Shown here: piece by piece, positions 8,430 through 17,187 of the stretch | Layout: each line of letters opens with the position of its first letter | Numbering within the stretch: position 1 is the stretch's first letter | The notes under the pieces: model-generated | Databases searched by the model: none | The model's input: only the letters and a program-made list of their open reading frames with translations | What the model was told of the DNA's origin: nothing | Source: Chitinophaga fulva | Lineage (GTDB): Bacteria; Bacteroidota; Bacteroidia; Chitinophagales; Chitinophagaceae | DNA length: 64,000 bases | Reading direction: 5' to 3' | NCBI RefSeq assembly: GCF_012927205.1 | Contig: NZ_JABBGC010000001.1 | Location: 1,302,001 to 1,366,000, forward strand | Position numbers and translations under genes: made by a program

Positions 8430-10940
8430 TTATTCCTGAAAATATACCCGTTTCACCCGCTGTGAAATTCCTGTTAATATTTCATAGGCAATGGTGTCAG
8501 CCCAGTTGGCTAATTGCTGTACCGACAGGTCCTGACCGAAAACAATCACCTCATCACCCTCCATAATATCAGGAATATGGGTCACGTCCAGCATCAGCAT
8601 ATCCATGGCCACTGCACCAATGACAGGGGCGAGTTTGCCGCGGATCAGCATTTTGCCTACATCGTTGCCCAGTCTGCGGGGATAACCGTCGGCATATCCA
8701 ATGCGCACCGTAGCGGTCACAGCAGGCGCTTTGGCTGTCCAACGGGCGCCATAACCCACAGTGTCGCCTGGCTCCAGGCTTTTAAGCTGTGCCACGGTGG
8801 TTTTCAGGGTGCTCACATTTCGCAGCTGGTCCTGTATGTCGTTGCTGTAATCGAGGCCATACATGCCAATGCCCAATCTTACCATGTCCAGATGCAGGTC
8901 CGGATGCCGGGTAATGCCAGAGCTGTTGGAAATATGCCGGATAACGGTATAACTCAGTGCTTTCTGCAGCTCATGGCTCATTTCATAGAATAAACGGCCC
9001 TGTTGCTGTGTCAGCGCATCTTTTTCCGGGTCTTCACTGGCGGCCAGGTGACTGAAAATAGACTGCACTTTCAGCAGCTGATTGGCCGTCAGGGCCTGTG
9101 CCAGCTCGGGAATATCCTTTTTCACAAAGCCAAGACGGTGCATGCCCGTGTCCAGCTTGATATGGATGGGGAATTCGGTCTTACCGGCCGCGCTCACCTC
9201 CTCCATAAACTGCAGCAGGATACTCATGGAATAAATTTCCGGTTCAAGGTTCCAATGCAGGATGGCGTCAAAGCTGGCAGGTTCGGGGTTCATCACCATG
9301 ATCGGCATGGTAATGCCGGCCCGTCGCAGCTCCACCCCTTCATCGGCATAAGCTACCGCGAGGTAGTCTACTCCATGGAATTGCAACAGGTTGGCTATTT
9401 CAAAGCTGCCGCTGCCATAGGAGAACGCTTTCACCATGGCCATCAGTTTGGTACCAGGTTTCAACAACGACTGGTATTGCTTCACATTGTGCGCAATAGC
9501 TGTCAGGTTGATCTCCAGGATGGTCTGGTGTGCTTTCTGCTCCAGCAGTTTACCGATGCGCTCAAACTGGAAAACACGGGAGCCTTTTACCAGGATGGTC
9601 TCGTTCTCGAAATCATCGGCATTGAACTGCTGTACGTATTCATCGGTAGTGCTGAAAAACTGTGTTTTTAAGCCGTCCACCTGCTGGAAACTTTTCTTTT
9701 CCCGCCCGATGTTTTTGCCAATGGCGATCAGTTTATTGATGCTTTTTTTCTGTAACAGGTCCGCTACTTCTTCATACAAGGTGGCGTCGCTTTTGCCGCT
9801 TTGCAGGATATCGCTCAGGATCACGGTGCGGGTGGAATGTTGCTGTTGCTGCTGAAGGAAATCGAGCGCGATGGTCAGTGAGCCAAGATCAAGGTTGTAA
9901 GCATCATTGATCACGGAGCTGTTGTTGATGCCCTGTTTCAGTTCCAGTCGCATGGCCACATTGCTCAGCAGGTCCATTCGTTGCTGTATCACTTCCTGCT
10001 CCTTGCCGAGGTACAGCATGAGCGCCCAGCAGTGAATGGCATTTTCGATGGAACCTTCATCCACAAAGGGAATAGTGATATGCAGTGTTTCCTGTTTGTA
10101 CAGGGCCTCAATGCGGGTCTGGGCATCGTGTTTCTCGATGGTAATGATACGCAGGTCGGCGTCTGTTTTGCGGGACCAGGAGAACAATTCCGGGCCTCCG
10201 CCGCCTTCCTGGTTTTCTCTCTTGCCTACCTGGTTGTGGAAAGACAACACACATTCGTTGAGTGCAAGGTAGTCTTTACTATAGATCAGGATATCGCTTT
10301 TAGCAAAGAGGACCAGTTTTTCGTTGATCTTCTGGCGGATATTAAGAAATCCTTCACTATGTGCTTCGCCGATATTGGTGAAGATACCGACAGTAGGACG
10401 GATGATCTTCTCCAGGTTCACCATCTCACCAGGCTGTGAAATACCGGCTTCAAAAATAGCCAGCTGATGTTCGGGTTTCATCTGCCATACGGAGAGCGGC
10501 ACCCCTATCTGGGAGTTATAGCTCTTCGGGCTGCGCACAATGTTGTAATCCTTTTCGAGCAACTGGTACAGCCATTCTTTTACGATGGTTTTACCGTTAC
10601 TGCCGGTGATACCGATTACCGGTATATGGAAGTGCTGCCGGTGAAATGCTACCAGCGTATGCAACGCCTGTAAGGTATCTTTCACCAGAATAAAGTTGGC
10701 TTGAGGATATTTTTCCAAAGGCACGGGCTCACTCACAATGAAGTTGCTGACCCCTTTGCGGTACAGCTCTTCAATATACTGATGAGCATTGCGCCGGGGG
10801 CTAACCAGGGGAATGAACAGCGATGTTTCCGGAAAACTCAACTTCCGGCTGTCCAGTAAGAGATGTTCAATTTCAGAAAATCCGGTCTCTTGCAACAATT
10901 CCCCTTTGAGCGTCTTGTTAATGCTTGCAGCGTTATACAC
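8430..10940 (-). CDS. Bifunctional MurF-type ligase / alanine racemase fusion
   Basis: An 836-residue fusion. Residues 1 to about 465 are a Mur ligase of MurF type, with the P-loop ITGSNGKT at 111-118 and an AHSEGF segment followed by a lysine where the family carries its carbamylated lysine. From about 475 onward is a PLP-dependent alanine racemase: INLTAIAHNVKQY, the PLP lysine K504 in MVKAFSYGSG, and GYGARW with the second catalytic tyrosine. The two halves would supply D-Ala and consume D-Ala-D-Ala in peptidoglycan precursor synthesis. The fusion is a known Bacteroidota arrangement. A second, stand-alone murF is at 20611-21888, so the MurF half may be redundant or have a special role. Cytoplasmic. 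Confidence 0.95.
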   Translation of the reverse strand: MYNAASINKTLKGELLQETGFSEIEHLLLDSRKLSFPETSLFIPLVSPRRNAHQYIEELYRKGVSNFIVSEPVPLEKYPQANFILVKDTLQALHTLVAFHRQHFHIPVIGITGSNGKTIVKEWLYQLLEKDYNIVRSPKSYNSQIGVPLSVWQMKPEHQLAIFEAGISQPGEMVNLEKIIRPTVGIFTNIGEAHSEGFLNIRQKINEKLVLFAKSDILIYSKDYLALNECVLSFHNQVGKRENQEGGGGPELFSWSRKTDADLRIITIEKHDAQTRIEALYKQETLHITIPFVDEGSIENAIHCWALMLYLGKEQEVIQQRMDLLSNVAMRLELKQGINNSSVINDAYNLDLGSLTIALDFLQQQQQHSTRTVILSDILQSGKSDATLYEEVADLLQKKSINKLIAIGKNIGREKKSFQQVDGLKTQFFSTTDEYVQQFNADDFENETILVKGSRVFQFERIGKLLEQKAHQTILEINLTAIAHNVKQYQSLLKPGTKLMAMVKAFSYGSGSFEIANLLQFHGVDYLAVAYADEGVELRRAGITMPIMVMNPEPASFDAILHWNLEPEIYSMSILLQFMEEVSAAGKTEFPIHIKLDTGMHRLGFVKKDIPELAQALTANQLLKVQSIFSHLAASEDPEKDALTQQQGRLFYEMSHELQKALSYTVIRHISNSSGITRHPDLHLDMVRLGIGMYGLDYSNDIQDQLRNVSTLKTTVAQLKSLEPGDTVGYGARWTAKAPAVTATVRIGYADGYPRRLGNDVGKMLIRGKLAPVIGAVAMDMLMLDVTHIPDIMEGDEVIVFGQDLSVQQLANWADTIAYEILTGISQRVKRVYFQE

Positions 10941-11002
10941 TTTTATCAGATTTGAATAATCACTAACATCCTGCTATGACTCCTATAACAGTTGTTTTAT
11001 TA

Positions 11003-11938
11003 CTAGGCTTTTCTTTCCGGTAACTCATTTTTCTGATGACGGAGGGAATACCAGATAGACCCTCCCAGGCAAAGAACAATCACCAACAGCGATACATATA
11101 CCGGTATATGGATAAAGTAATCTGCCAGCATTTTCAGTCCAATGTATATCAGTACGATGGCAATACCCTGGGGCAGATAATCGAATTTATCCACCGCCCC
11201 TCTCAACAAAAAGAACAGGGACCGCAATCCCAGTACCGCAAATATGTTGGAGGTGTATACCACGACCGGTTGTTGTGATATGGCAAATACCGCCGGAATA
11301 GAATCCAGGGCGAAAATAATATCGGTTACGGCAAGCATCACGACTACTACAGATAACGTAGTCAGATACACCTTATTATTTTTGCGGACCACAAATTTTC
11401 CATGTGCCTCTTCATGGGTTACCCGCAGGTATTTGTTCATAAACCGGTAGGCCACATTTTCTTCCGGTTTAAACTCATCATCAGGTTTCGCTTTAAACAT
11501 TTTATAACCGGTATACAACAGAAATGCGCCAAAAAGGTACAATATCCAGTGAAACCGCGCGATCAACACCACTCCCACACTGATGAAAATTGCCCGAAAG
11601 ACCAACGCCATCAGGATACCTATCAATAATACACGCGAGTAGTGCTCTTCCTTTATTTTAAAGAAACCAAAAATGAGAATAAATACAAAAATATTGTCCA
11701 TCGAGAGTGATTTCTCCATGAGATAAGCACTCATGAAACTGATGGCTGTCTCTGAACCATCTTCAAACCACATAAATCCAAAGAACAATACTGCGAGTCC
11801 TACCCAGAAAATGCTCTGCCACAGAGCCGTTTTAAGCGTTGTTTTGGTATTTTTCTTACTGAATAAACCCAGGTCAAAAACTAAAGCCAGGACTATCACA
11901 ATGCCGAAAATGAGATATGTCCACTGGATGGGTGTCAT
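11003..11938 (-). CDS. TerC family integral membrane protein
   Basis: A polytopic membrane protein of 311 residues with at least seven hydrophobic helices and the TerC/Alx signatures FMWFEDGSETAISFMSAYL, EKSLSMDNIFVF and TDIIFALDSIPAVFAIS, whose acidic residues lie inside membrane helices. TerC proteins are linked to tellurite tolerance, and the Alx/MeeF subgroup to manganese export under alkaline stress, so metal-ion efflux is the best guess. I chose the ATG at 11938 rather than the GTG at 11983: a TATCTTTG promoter box sits at 11963-11970, between the two, so the upstream codon would not be transcribed. Confidence 0.88.
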   Translation of the reverse strand: MTPIQWTYLIFGIVIVLALVFDLGLFSKKNTKTTLKTALWQSIFWVGLAVLFFGFMWFEDGSETAISFMSAYLMEKSLSMDNIFVFILIFGFFKIKEEHYSRVLLIGILMALVFRAIFISVGVVLIARFHWILYLFGAFLLYTGYKMFKAKPDDEFKPEENVAYRFMNKYLRVTHEEAHGKFVVRKNNKVYLTTLSVVVVMLAVTDIIFALDSIPAVFAISQQPVVVYTSNIFAVLGLRSLFFLLRGAVDKFDYLPQGIAIVLIYIGLKMLADYFIHIPVYVSLLVIVLCLGGSIWYSLRHQKNELPERKA

Positions 11939-11962
11939 GAGACGCTCGCTTTTTGTGAAGGG

Positions 11963-11970
11963 CAAAGATA
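11963..11970 (-). promoter_or_regulatory. -7 box of the TerC-family gene
   Basis: TATCTTTG on the minus strand, 24 bases before the ATG at 11938, matches TAnnTTTG exactly. A TTTG lies 14 bases further upstream, closer than the usual 19. It decides the start codon of the downstream gene. Confidence 0.5.
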
Positions 11971-12035
11971 TGCTTTTCTCCACGCAAAGGCGTCAGACAG
12001 ACCATTGGCAAAGTGCATATAATAAAGTTAAAACT

Positions 12036-12054
12036 GGATGACGCCGGTCATCAT
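12036..12054. terminator. Possible weak hairpin terminator after gldG
   Basis: GATGAC-GCCG-GTCATC forms a 6-bp stem between gldG and the TerC gene, with a short T-run (CCAGTTTT) following on the minus strand. The stem is short, so this is a weak call. Confidence 0.3.
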
Positions 12055-12127
12055 TTATTTGTATGGGTTAAAAAAGTAATGTTTTTTAGCACGATATATT
12101 TTGCGTCCCCCGGCGTTTTATCTGCCG

Positions 12128-13831
12128 TTATTCTGCAAACTTACGCTGGCGCACAAACTGGAATACCATCGCGAAAAGCAATACCAGCCCTATCGGTACC
12201 AGAAAGCAGATAACCTGCCATTTTGTTTTTTCTTTTTTGATTTTTTCGGTGTCCAGCAACCGGAGCGCGAGCTCTTTATTCCGGCTTTCCATGATACCGC
12301 TTTTACCGCTTAGATATTCGAGACAGTTAAGAAAAAACTCTTTATTGGCAAAGGCGAAGCCGGGGTTAAACTCATTAATGCCCATTTGCAGCGGACCATC
12401 TTTGCGGGATATCGCATTAGCAATAAGGTCACCATCGCTGACGATGATCATCTTATTAGCCGTAGCTGCTGTTTCCCGGAAAGGATAGCCGCTTACCTGT
12501 TGAAAAGCCGCCATTGTGGCCTGGTCCAGCCGGTTGCGGAACAGTGAGGTGAAATGCCCCTCCAGCAATACGGCGGCTGGAATATGCTGCTCACGGTATT
12601 CCCGGATATTGGGCTTTGTTTTTACAATGTCCCAGCTAACCTGTGCCGGTATACGTACACGGCGACTGCTGCGGGAGGTGGTAAGCAGGATGGTTTTCTT
12701 TACCCCTTCCACCTTAACAGTGTCCATAGAGCTGACAAAGCGGCTCAGCACCATATCCATATTTTTTACAATAGGATGGGCGCCGGTAGGTGTTAGCATC
12801 GGGAAATAAGGGAATGGCACCGGTTGTATCTGTGGCCTGTTGCCCACATTGCCCACTACCAGTGGCACAATATCGGACTGCAGGTCCTGCACAAGGTCCT
12901 GGTTGATGCGCACGCCGTAACGGAATAACAGGTCTTCCAGGTTCAGGCCTCTGTCAAATGCCAGGAATTCCGGGCGCTGATGCAGGCTGTCCATAGCGGC
13001 ATTGGTTTCATCGAGAAACCACAGCACTTTTCCGCCATTCATAACATATTGATCGATCTTTAATTTGTCCTGATCGCTGAAAGCCGCTGCGGGCTTGGCA
13101 AACAGGATGATATCGAAATCATGCGGGATAGCAGGAACGGATTGCAGGGTCAGTGTATCCAGTCCATAACCGGATTGCAGCGTGGTGAGTGCATCATATA
13201 CTTCGGCGCCCAATGATTCACCGTGGCCCAGCATATAGCCTACCAGCGGCTTTTTCTCTTCCTGCAATTTGCTGATGGCATTGGCAAACTGGTATTCCAG
13301 CAAGGATTCCGAGCTGTTCATGGTTTGCATGGGGTCCTGTCCGCCCTGATTTTTCAGCAGGTTCACGCCAACTGTTTTCCCCTTGTAATGTACCAGGGCG
13401 CCGGGAAAGATGAGTTTTTCGGAATAGCCCTCGTTGGCATCTTCCTGTACTTTCATGTTAAACGGCATAATGCCCTGTGCCGTGAGTTCGCTGAAGAACT
13501 TCATGCGGGAGGAGTCTGAAAGGCCCTGCCCGGGATTGATGAAAGTAACACGGATATTTTGTTTGCCGTATTCACGGAATTCATCCAGCAGCTCCTGTGT
13601 AGACTGGGCCAGCTGTTTGAAGGTGGCGGGATAATCCCCTTTCAGGAACACTTCAATATCTACGGGGCTGTTGAGCTTCCGGAGCTGCTGTTTAGTGCCG
13701 CTGGTGAGCGTATATCTTTTTTCAGCAGTCAGGTCCCATCTGCCGTGGAAGTAGGCCGCGGCTATGTTCACACCAATAAGTACCAGGATAATGACCAGTG
13801 CCCGCTGTATATATTTTTTTCGTTTAGCCAT
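12128..13831 (-). CDS. gldG: GldG, auxiliary component of the gliding ABC transporter
   Basis: A 567-residue membrane-anchored protein. An N-terminal helix (about 11-28, ALVIILVLIGVNIAAAYF) is followed by the GldG/ABC-type_uncharacterised exported domain (YTLTSGTKQQLRKLNSPVDIEVFLKGDYP) and a second helix near the C-terminus (VICFLVPIGLVLLFAMVFQFV). GldG works with GldF and the ATPase GldA in gliding motility in Flavobacterium. It starts 10 bases after the gldF stop, so the two are co-transcribed. No gldA lies in the window. The name rests on family pattern and on the neighbouring gldF. Confidence 0.92.
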   Translation of the reverse strand: MAKRKKYIQRALVIILVLIGVNIAAAYFHGRWDLTAEKRYTLTSGTKQQLRKLNSPVDIEVFLKGDYPATFKQLAQSTQELLDEFREYGKQNIRVTFINPGQGLSDSSRMKFFSELTAQGIMPFNMKVQEDANEGYSEKLIFPGALVHYKGKTVGVNLLKNQGGQDPMQTMNSSESLLEYQFANAISKLQEEKKPLVGYMLGHGESLGAEVYDALTTLQSGYGLDTLTLQSVPAIPHDFDIILFAKPAAAFSDQDKLKIDQYVMNGGKVLWFLDETNAAMDSLHQRPEFLAFDRGLNLEDLLFRYGVRINQDLVQDLQSDIVPLVVGNVGNRPQIQPVPFPYFPMLTPTGAHPIVKNMDMVLSRFVSSMDTVKVEGVKKTILLTTSRSSRRVRIPAQVSWDIVKTKPNIREYREQHIPAAVLLEGHFTSLFRNRLDQATMAAFQQVSGYPFRETAATANKMIIVSDGDLIANAISRKDGPLQMGINEFNPGFAFANKEFFLNCLEYLSGKSGIMESRNKELALRLLDTEKIKKEKTKWQVICFLVPIGLVLLFAMVFQFVRQRKFAE

Positions 13832-13841
13832 ACTGTTTATA

Positions 13842-14582
13842 TTAACCGTTCTGCCAGAGTTTTCTTTGTAGGGATAATTTGGTGAGATACAACATCAGGC
13901 CGATGACGCTGATAAAGTAAATGATATCGCGGCTGTCGATGACACCCCGGCTGATAGAGGTGTAATGGAAGCGGATACCGGCCATTTGCAGGTAATAGTC
14001 GGCGCCGCCGCTGAAGGTGGGTATTTTACTGAGAGCATCGAAGCCGTTGTAAAAGATATAGCTGGTGAAAACGGCGATCAGAAAGGCGATCATGGCATTG
14101 GCAGTAAGCGAGGATGCCCACAGGCCGATAGCGGTGAAAACTGCTCCCAGCAGGAACAGGCCGGTGTAGGCTCCCAGCATGCCGCCGTTATCGAGCTGTT
14201 GAGGGTTTATGCTCAACTGCCGCACGGCGATATAATATACTACCGTTGGTACCAGGGAGATGCCTACAATAAGCAGGCTGCCCCAGAATTTGCCCATTAC
14301 AATCTGCCACCAGCTGAGTGGTTTGGTGCTCAACAGCTCCATGGTACCGGTTTTGAACTCATCGGCAAAACAGCGCATGGTGATGGCGGGTATAAGCAGC
14401 AGATAGATCAGTGGAGCAAGGTTGAACAGCGGGTCCAGGTTGGCGTAACCGGTATCGAGCAGGCTGGTGTCCGGGAATACGAATAGGAACAGGCCGTTTG
14501 CCAGTAAGAACAGCACAATGGCCACATAACCGGTGACGCTGCTAAAAAACTGGTTTATCTCTTTCTTAAAGATGGCAAGCAT
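13842..14582 (-). CDS. gldF: GldF, gliding-motility ABC transporter permease
   Basis: A 246-residue ABC-2-type permease with about six membrane helices. It starts MLAIFKKEINQFFSSVTGYVAI and carries the TMRCFADEFKTGTMELLSTKPLSWWQIVMGKFWG block typical of ABC-2 permeases, where the cytoplasmic EFKTGTMELL segment couples to the ATPase. First gene of the gldFG pair, with gldG 10 bases downstream. The ATP-binding subunit GldA must be encoded elsewhere. A TATATTTG promoter box lies 36 bases before the start. Confidence 0.93.
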   Translation of the reverse strand: MLAIFKKEINQFFSSVTGYVAIVLFLLANGLFLFVFPDTSLLDTGYANLDPLFNLAPLIYLLLIPAITMRCFADEFKTGTMELLSTKPLSWWQIVMGKFWGSLLIVGISLVPTVVYYIAVRQLSINPQQLDNGGMLGAYTGLFLLGAVFTAIGLWASSLTANAMIAFLIAVFTSYIFYNGFDALSKIPTFSGGADYYLQMAGIRFHYTSISRGVIDSRDIIYFISVIGLMLYLTKLSLQRKLWQNG

Positions 14583-14617
14583 GGACAGTTGTGTAAGGAT
14601 TAGGATACATAAAAATA

Positions 14618-14625
14618 CAAATATA
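14618..14625 (-). promoter_or_regulatory. -7 box of the gldFG operon
   Basis: TATATTTG on the minus strand, 36 bases upstream of the gldF ATG, matches TAnnTTTG exactly. No TTTG was found at the -33 position. Confidence 0.45.
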
Positions 14626-14651
14626 TAAGATTATGGTTGCCGGGAAGAAAA

Positions 14652-15869
14652 TCATGGATGTGCCCAGGAAGCGCTATCCCGGAGATGTCCTTCCTGGTAC
14701 ATTTCCCAGAGGGGGCTTTGTGCCCGCAACTGCTGAACGGTACTGGTCACGGTACGGATAGCATAATCGATTTGTTCGTCTGTGGTGAACCGGCCCAAGG
14801 CGAAGCGCAGAGAGGCATGGGCGAGGTCGTCGCCGATACCAAGGGCTTTCAGCACATAGCTGGGTTCCATAGAGGCTGCCGTGCAGGCGGAGCCGGAAGA
14901 GAGTGCAATTGTTTTGTTGAATCCCATCAGTAAGGTGGTGCCTTCTATATATTTAAAGGAAATATTCATCACATGCGGCAGCCGGTGCTCGACAGAACCA
15001 TTCACATAAGCATGTTCTATTTGTAATAACGCATCCTGGAGGCGGTTTCGCATGAGCGACAATCTTTTTGCATCAGATAACATCTCCTGTTGGGCCAGTT
15101 CGCAGGCCTTGCCCAGCCCTACGATACCGGGCACGTTGAGGGTGCCGGAGCGCATACCTCTTTCATGGCCGCCGCCGTCCATCTGGGCGGTGAGTTTTAC
15201 CCGCGGATCGCGGCGCCGTACGTACAGCGCTCCCACGCCTTTGGGCCCGTACATTTTATGGGCGCTGAGGGTGAGCAGGTCAATATGATCGTTGAGTACG
15301 TTCACCGGTATTTTGCCAACAGCCTGGGATGCATCGCAGAGATAAATGACGCCGTGCTTTTTAGCGATGGCGCCTATTGCCTCTACCGGATGGATGACAC
15401 CGGTTTCATTATTGGCGTACATAAAGGCGATGAGGATGGTCTGCGGGGTGATGGCTGCTTCCAGCGCTGCCAGATCGGGAAGGCCTTCACTGTTGACCGG
15501 AAGGTAAGTCACTACTGCGCCCTTTTTCTCCAGATGTTTGCAGGTGTCCAGTACAGCTTTGTGTTCGGTCTGACAGGTGATGATATGATTGCCTTTCGCG
15601 GCGTAGGTCTCAAAAACGCCTTTGATGGCGAGGTTCACCGCCTCAGTGGCGCCGGAGGTAAATACAATCTCCTGGGGTTGCGCCCCTATCAGCCGGGCTA
15701 CCTGCTCACGGGCCTGGTCTACGGCTGCTTCCGCTGACCAGCCAAAAGCGTGGCTGCGACTTGCCGCATTACCAAACATCACGGTGAAATAGGGCAACAT
15801 GGCTTCCAGTACCCGCGGATCGCAGGGGGTGGTGGCGTTGTTGTCCAGGTAAACGGGCAAGTCTAACAT
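14652..15869 (-). CDS. Cysteine desulfurase (NifS/IscS family)
   Basis: A 405-residue PLP enzyme that takes sulfur from L-cysteine as an enzyme-bound persulfide for Fe-S clusters or thio-cofactors. N-terminal YLDNNATTP, the PLP-lysine segment SAHKMYGPKG, RSGTLNVPGIVG and the persulfide cysteine in SSGSACTAASMEPS are all present; the loop length around that cysteine is IscS/NifS-like rather than SufS-like. The start is placed at the ATG at 15869 because AAAGAG lies just upstream; a GTG or ATG further up would add 13 residues. No iscU or sufE partner is adjacent. The nearby Moco genes also need sulfur, but they are 14 kb away. Confidence 0.93.
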   Translation of the reverse strand: MLDLPVYLDNNATTPCDPRVLEAMLPYFTVMFGNAASRSHAFGWSAEAAVDQAREQVARLIGAQPQEIVFTSGATEAVNLAIKGVFETYAAKGNHIITCQTEHKAVLDTCKHLEKKGAVVTYLPVNSEGLPDLAALEAAITPQTILIAFMYANNETGVIHPVEAIGAIAKKHGVIYLCDASQAVGKIPVNVLNDHIDLLTLSAHKMYGPKGVGALYVRRRDPRVKLTAQMDGGGHERGMRSGTLNVPGIVGLGKACELAQQEMLSDAKRLSLMRNRLQDALLQIEHAYVNGSVEHRLPHVMNISFKYIEGTTLLMGFNKTIALSSGSACTAASMEPSYVLKALGIGDDLAHASLRFALGRFTTDEQIDYAIRTVTSTVQQLRAQSPLWEMYQEGHLRDSASWAHP

Positions 15870-15981
15870 ATTCTCTTTATTTTTTATATCATCTCCCAAA
15901 CAATCCAAATCTACGACATAAGTTCTATTTTTACCGGGTTAAGAAAGACAGTAATTAATCATACCGGTAAAAGAATTTCCC

Positions 15982-16383
15982 ATGTTAAAAGTAGAGCATA
16001 TCGGGATTGCAGTCACATCCCTGGACGTGTCTATCCCGCTATTTGAGAAACTATTGAACACTCCTTGTTATAAAAAGGAGGAAGTAAGCAGCGAACAGGT
16101 TCAGACCGCTTTTTTCCAACAGGGTGAAACCAAGATAGAATTATTGGAGGCCACCGGGCCAGATAGTACCATTGCTAAATTTCTGGCTAAAAAAGGAGAA
16201 GGCATGCATCATATCGCTTTTGAAGTGGCGGATATTTATGCGGAAATGGCCAGACTGCAGCAGGAGGGCTTTGTTTTGCTGCAGGAAACACCCAAAAAAG
16301 GGGCTGATAATAAGCTGATTTGCTTTCTACACCCCAAAAATACGAACGGAGTCTTGATCGAAATTTGTCAAGAGATCAAATAA
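15982..16383 (+). CDS. mce: Methylmalonyl-CoA epimerase
   Basis: A 133-residue glyoxalase-fold protein that interconverts (2R)- and (2S)-methylmalonyl-CoA in the cytoplasm, linking propionyl-CoA and succinyl-CoA. It begins MLKVEHIGIAV with a metal-ligand histidine at residue 6, has IELLEATGPDSTIAKFL and GEGMHHIAFEV with the second histidine region, and ends LIEICQ with the final glutamate ligand. Length and ligand spacing fit the family closely. It is transcribed away from the cysteine desulfurase. Methylmalonyl-CoA mutase is not in the window. Confidence 0.94.
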   Translation: MLKVEHIGIAVTSLDVSIPLFEKLLNTPCYKKEEVSSEQVQTAFFQQGETKIELLEATGPDSTIAKFLAKKGEGMHHIAFEVADIYAEMARLQQEGFVLLQETPKKGADNKLICFLHPKNTNGVLIEICQEIK

Positions 16384-16714
16384 CGAACTAGTTATATATA
16401 CTAAAATTTAATAATTAAATTTATTTTAATTTTTTTTCCATTTTAGCAATCCAAACAGATCATGTGATACGTAGATAACATGAGTGACCCCGAAAGGGAC
16501 CCAAAAAGACCAAAATCAGAAAGAATAAATGCCCAAAAATTTTTGACTTTTTTGAACAAATATGTTTTCTGATACGTTATCTCAATAAAAGACAATCAAA
16601 AACAAAAAATAAAAAAAGACAGATCCTTTATTTAACTCAAGATATTATAAAACTTATAGTTAATATATGCTGTAAGTTTTCACGATTACTCTAAAGTTGG
16701 CATAGGTTATGAAC

Positions 16715-16750
16715 ACCTGCGGGTTTTTTAGCTTGCAGGTCTTTTTTTTT
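16715..16750 (+). terminator. Intrinsic terminator, owner uncertain
   Basis: ACCTGC (16715-16720) pairs with GCAGGT (16735-16740) and is followed by C and nine T. It is 330 bases past the mce stop, so it either ends a long mce 3' UTR or a separate small transcript. Confidence 0.6.
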
Positions 16751-16842
16751 AGCTAACTCCACACCTTCTCATTTCGTCTCCTTTAGCATTTTAAAAGAAA
16801 CAAAAATTCAAAAAGGGCGGATAGTTTAATAGAATATCTAAG

Positions 16843-16947
16843 ATGGCAATAAAAGCAGTTGATGAATTTAGTTCGCTACTAGATTTAATCAAAGCTGCAT
16901 TACAGATTACTATCGTTGTTGCTGGTACTTTCCTGATGTACCTATAG
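16843..16947 (+). CDS. Possible 34-residue membrane microprotein
   Basis: An ATG-to-TAG frame encoding 34 residues: a short charged start (MAIKAVDEFSSLLDL) followed by a hydrophobic segment (LQITIVVAGTFLMYL) long enough to sit in a membrane. It is bracketed by a terminator at 16715-16750 and the palindrome at 17013-17180. No clear ribosome site is seen. Too short for codon statistics; it could be chance. I recognise no homologue. Confidence 0.3.
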   Translation: MAIKAVDEFSSLLDLIKAALQITIVVAGTFLMYL

Positions 16948-17012
16948 CCACTGCATGTAAGCGCTCAAGGTATTAAACGCATTTGTTTTCAGAATATTGT
17001 AACTGTGATAGA

Positions 17013-17180
17013 CATGATTTTTGCTGATTCGCCTGATGTGCGAAGATTGACAGGAAGATCAATAGCTTATTATATAAAGGCCCCTGCTGATAGCACAGCA
17101 GGGGCCTTTACTATTTAGCTGATAGAAAAATCACTGGTTAAATTGATCCTCGCACATCAGGCGAATCAGCAGAAATCATG
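17013..17180. repeat. Nested inverted-repeat element beside the Oar-like receptor
   Basis: The arms 17013-17047 and 17146-17180 are 35-bp inverted copies with two mismatches, sharing the core GCTGATTCGCCTGATGTGCG. Between them is an independent 14-bp-stem hairpin (17076-17109). A shorter GATCAAT motif recurs just inside each arm. The element ends 7 bases before the receptor's stop codon. Confidence 0.85.
17076..17109. terminator. Strong hairpin terminator inside the repeat element
   Basis: A perfect 14-bp stem, AAAGGCCCCTGCTG paired with CAGCAGGGGCCTTT, and a 6-base loop. It lies about 80 bases beyond the receptor stop on the minus strand and could end that transcript; the flanks are A/T-rich on both sides. 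Confidence 0.7.
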
Positions 17181-17187
17181 ACCATCA

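Larger units (their letters stand above)
16384..17187. other. 804-bp AT-rich gap between mce and the Oar-like receptor
   Basis: Holds a terminator at 16715-16750, a possible 34-codon gene at 16843-16947, a 168-bp inverted-repeat element (17013-17180) with a strong terminator in its centre, and an uncertain 30-codon frame at 16480-16572. The part from 16384 to about 16680 is strongly AT-rich and shows nothing else I can name. Confidence 0.7.

Noticed and set aside
11939..11983. Upstream GTG start of the TerC-family gene
   Set aside because: A perfect -7 box lies inside this extension, so it would not be transcribed from the visible promoter.
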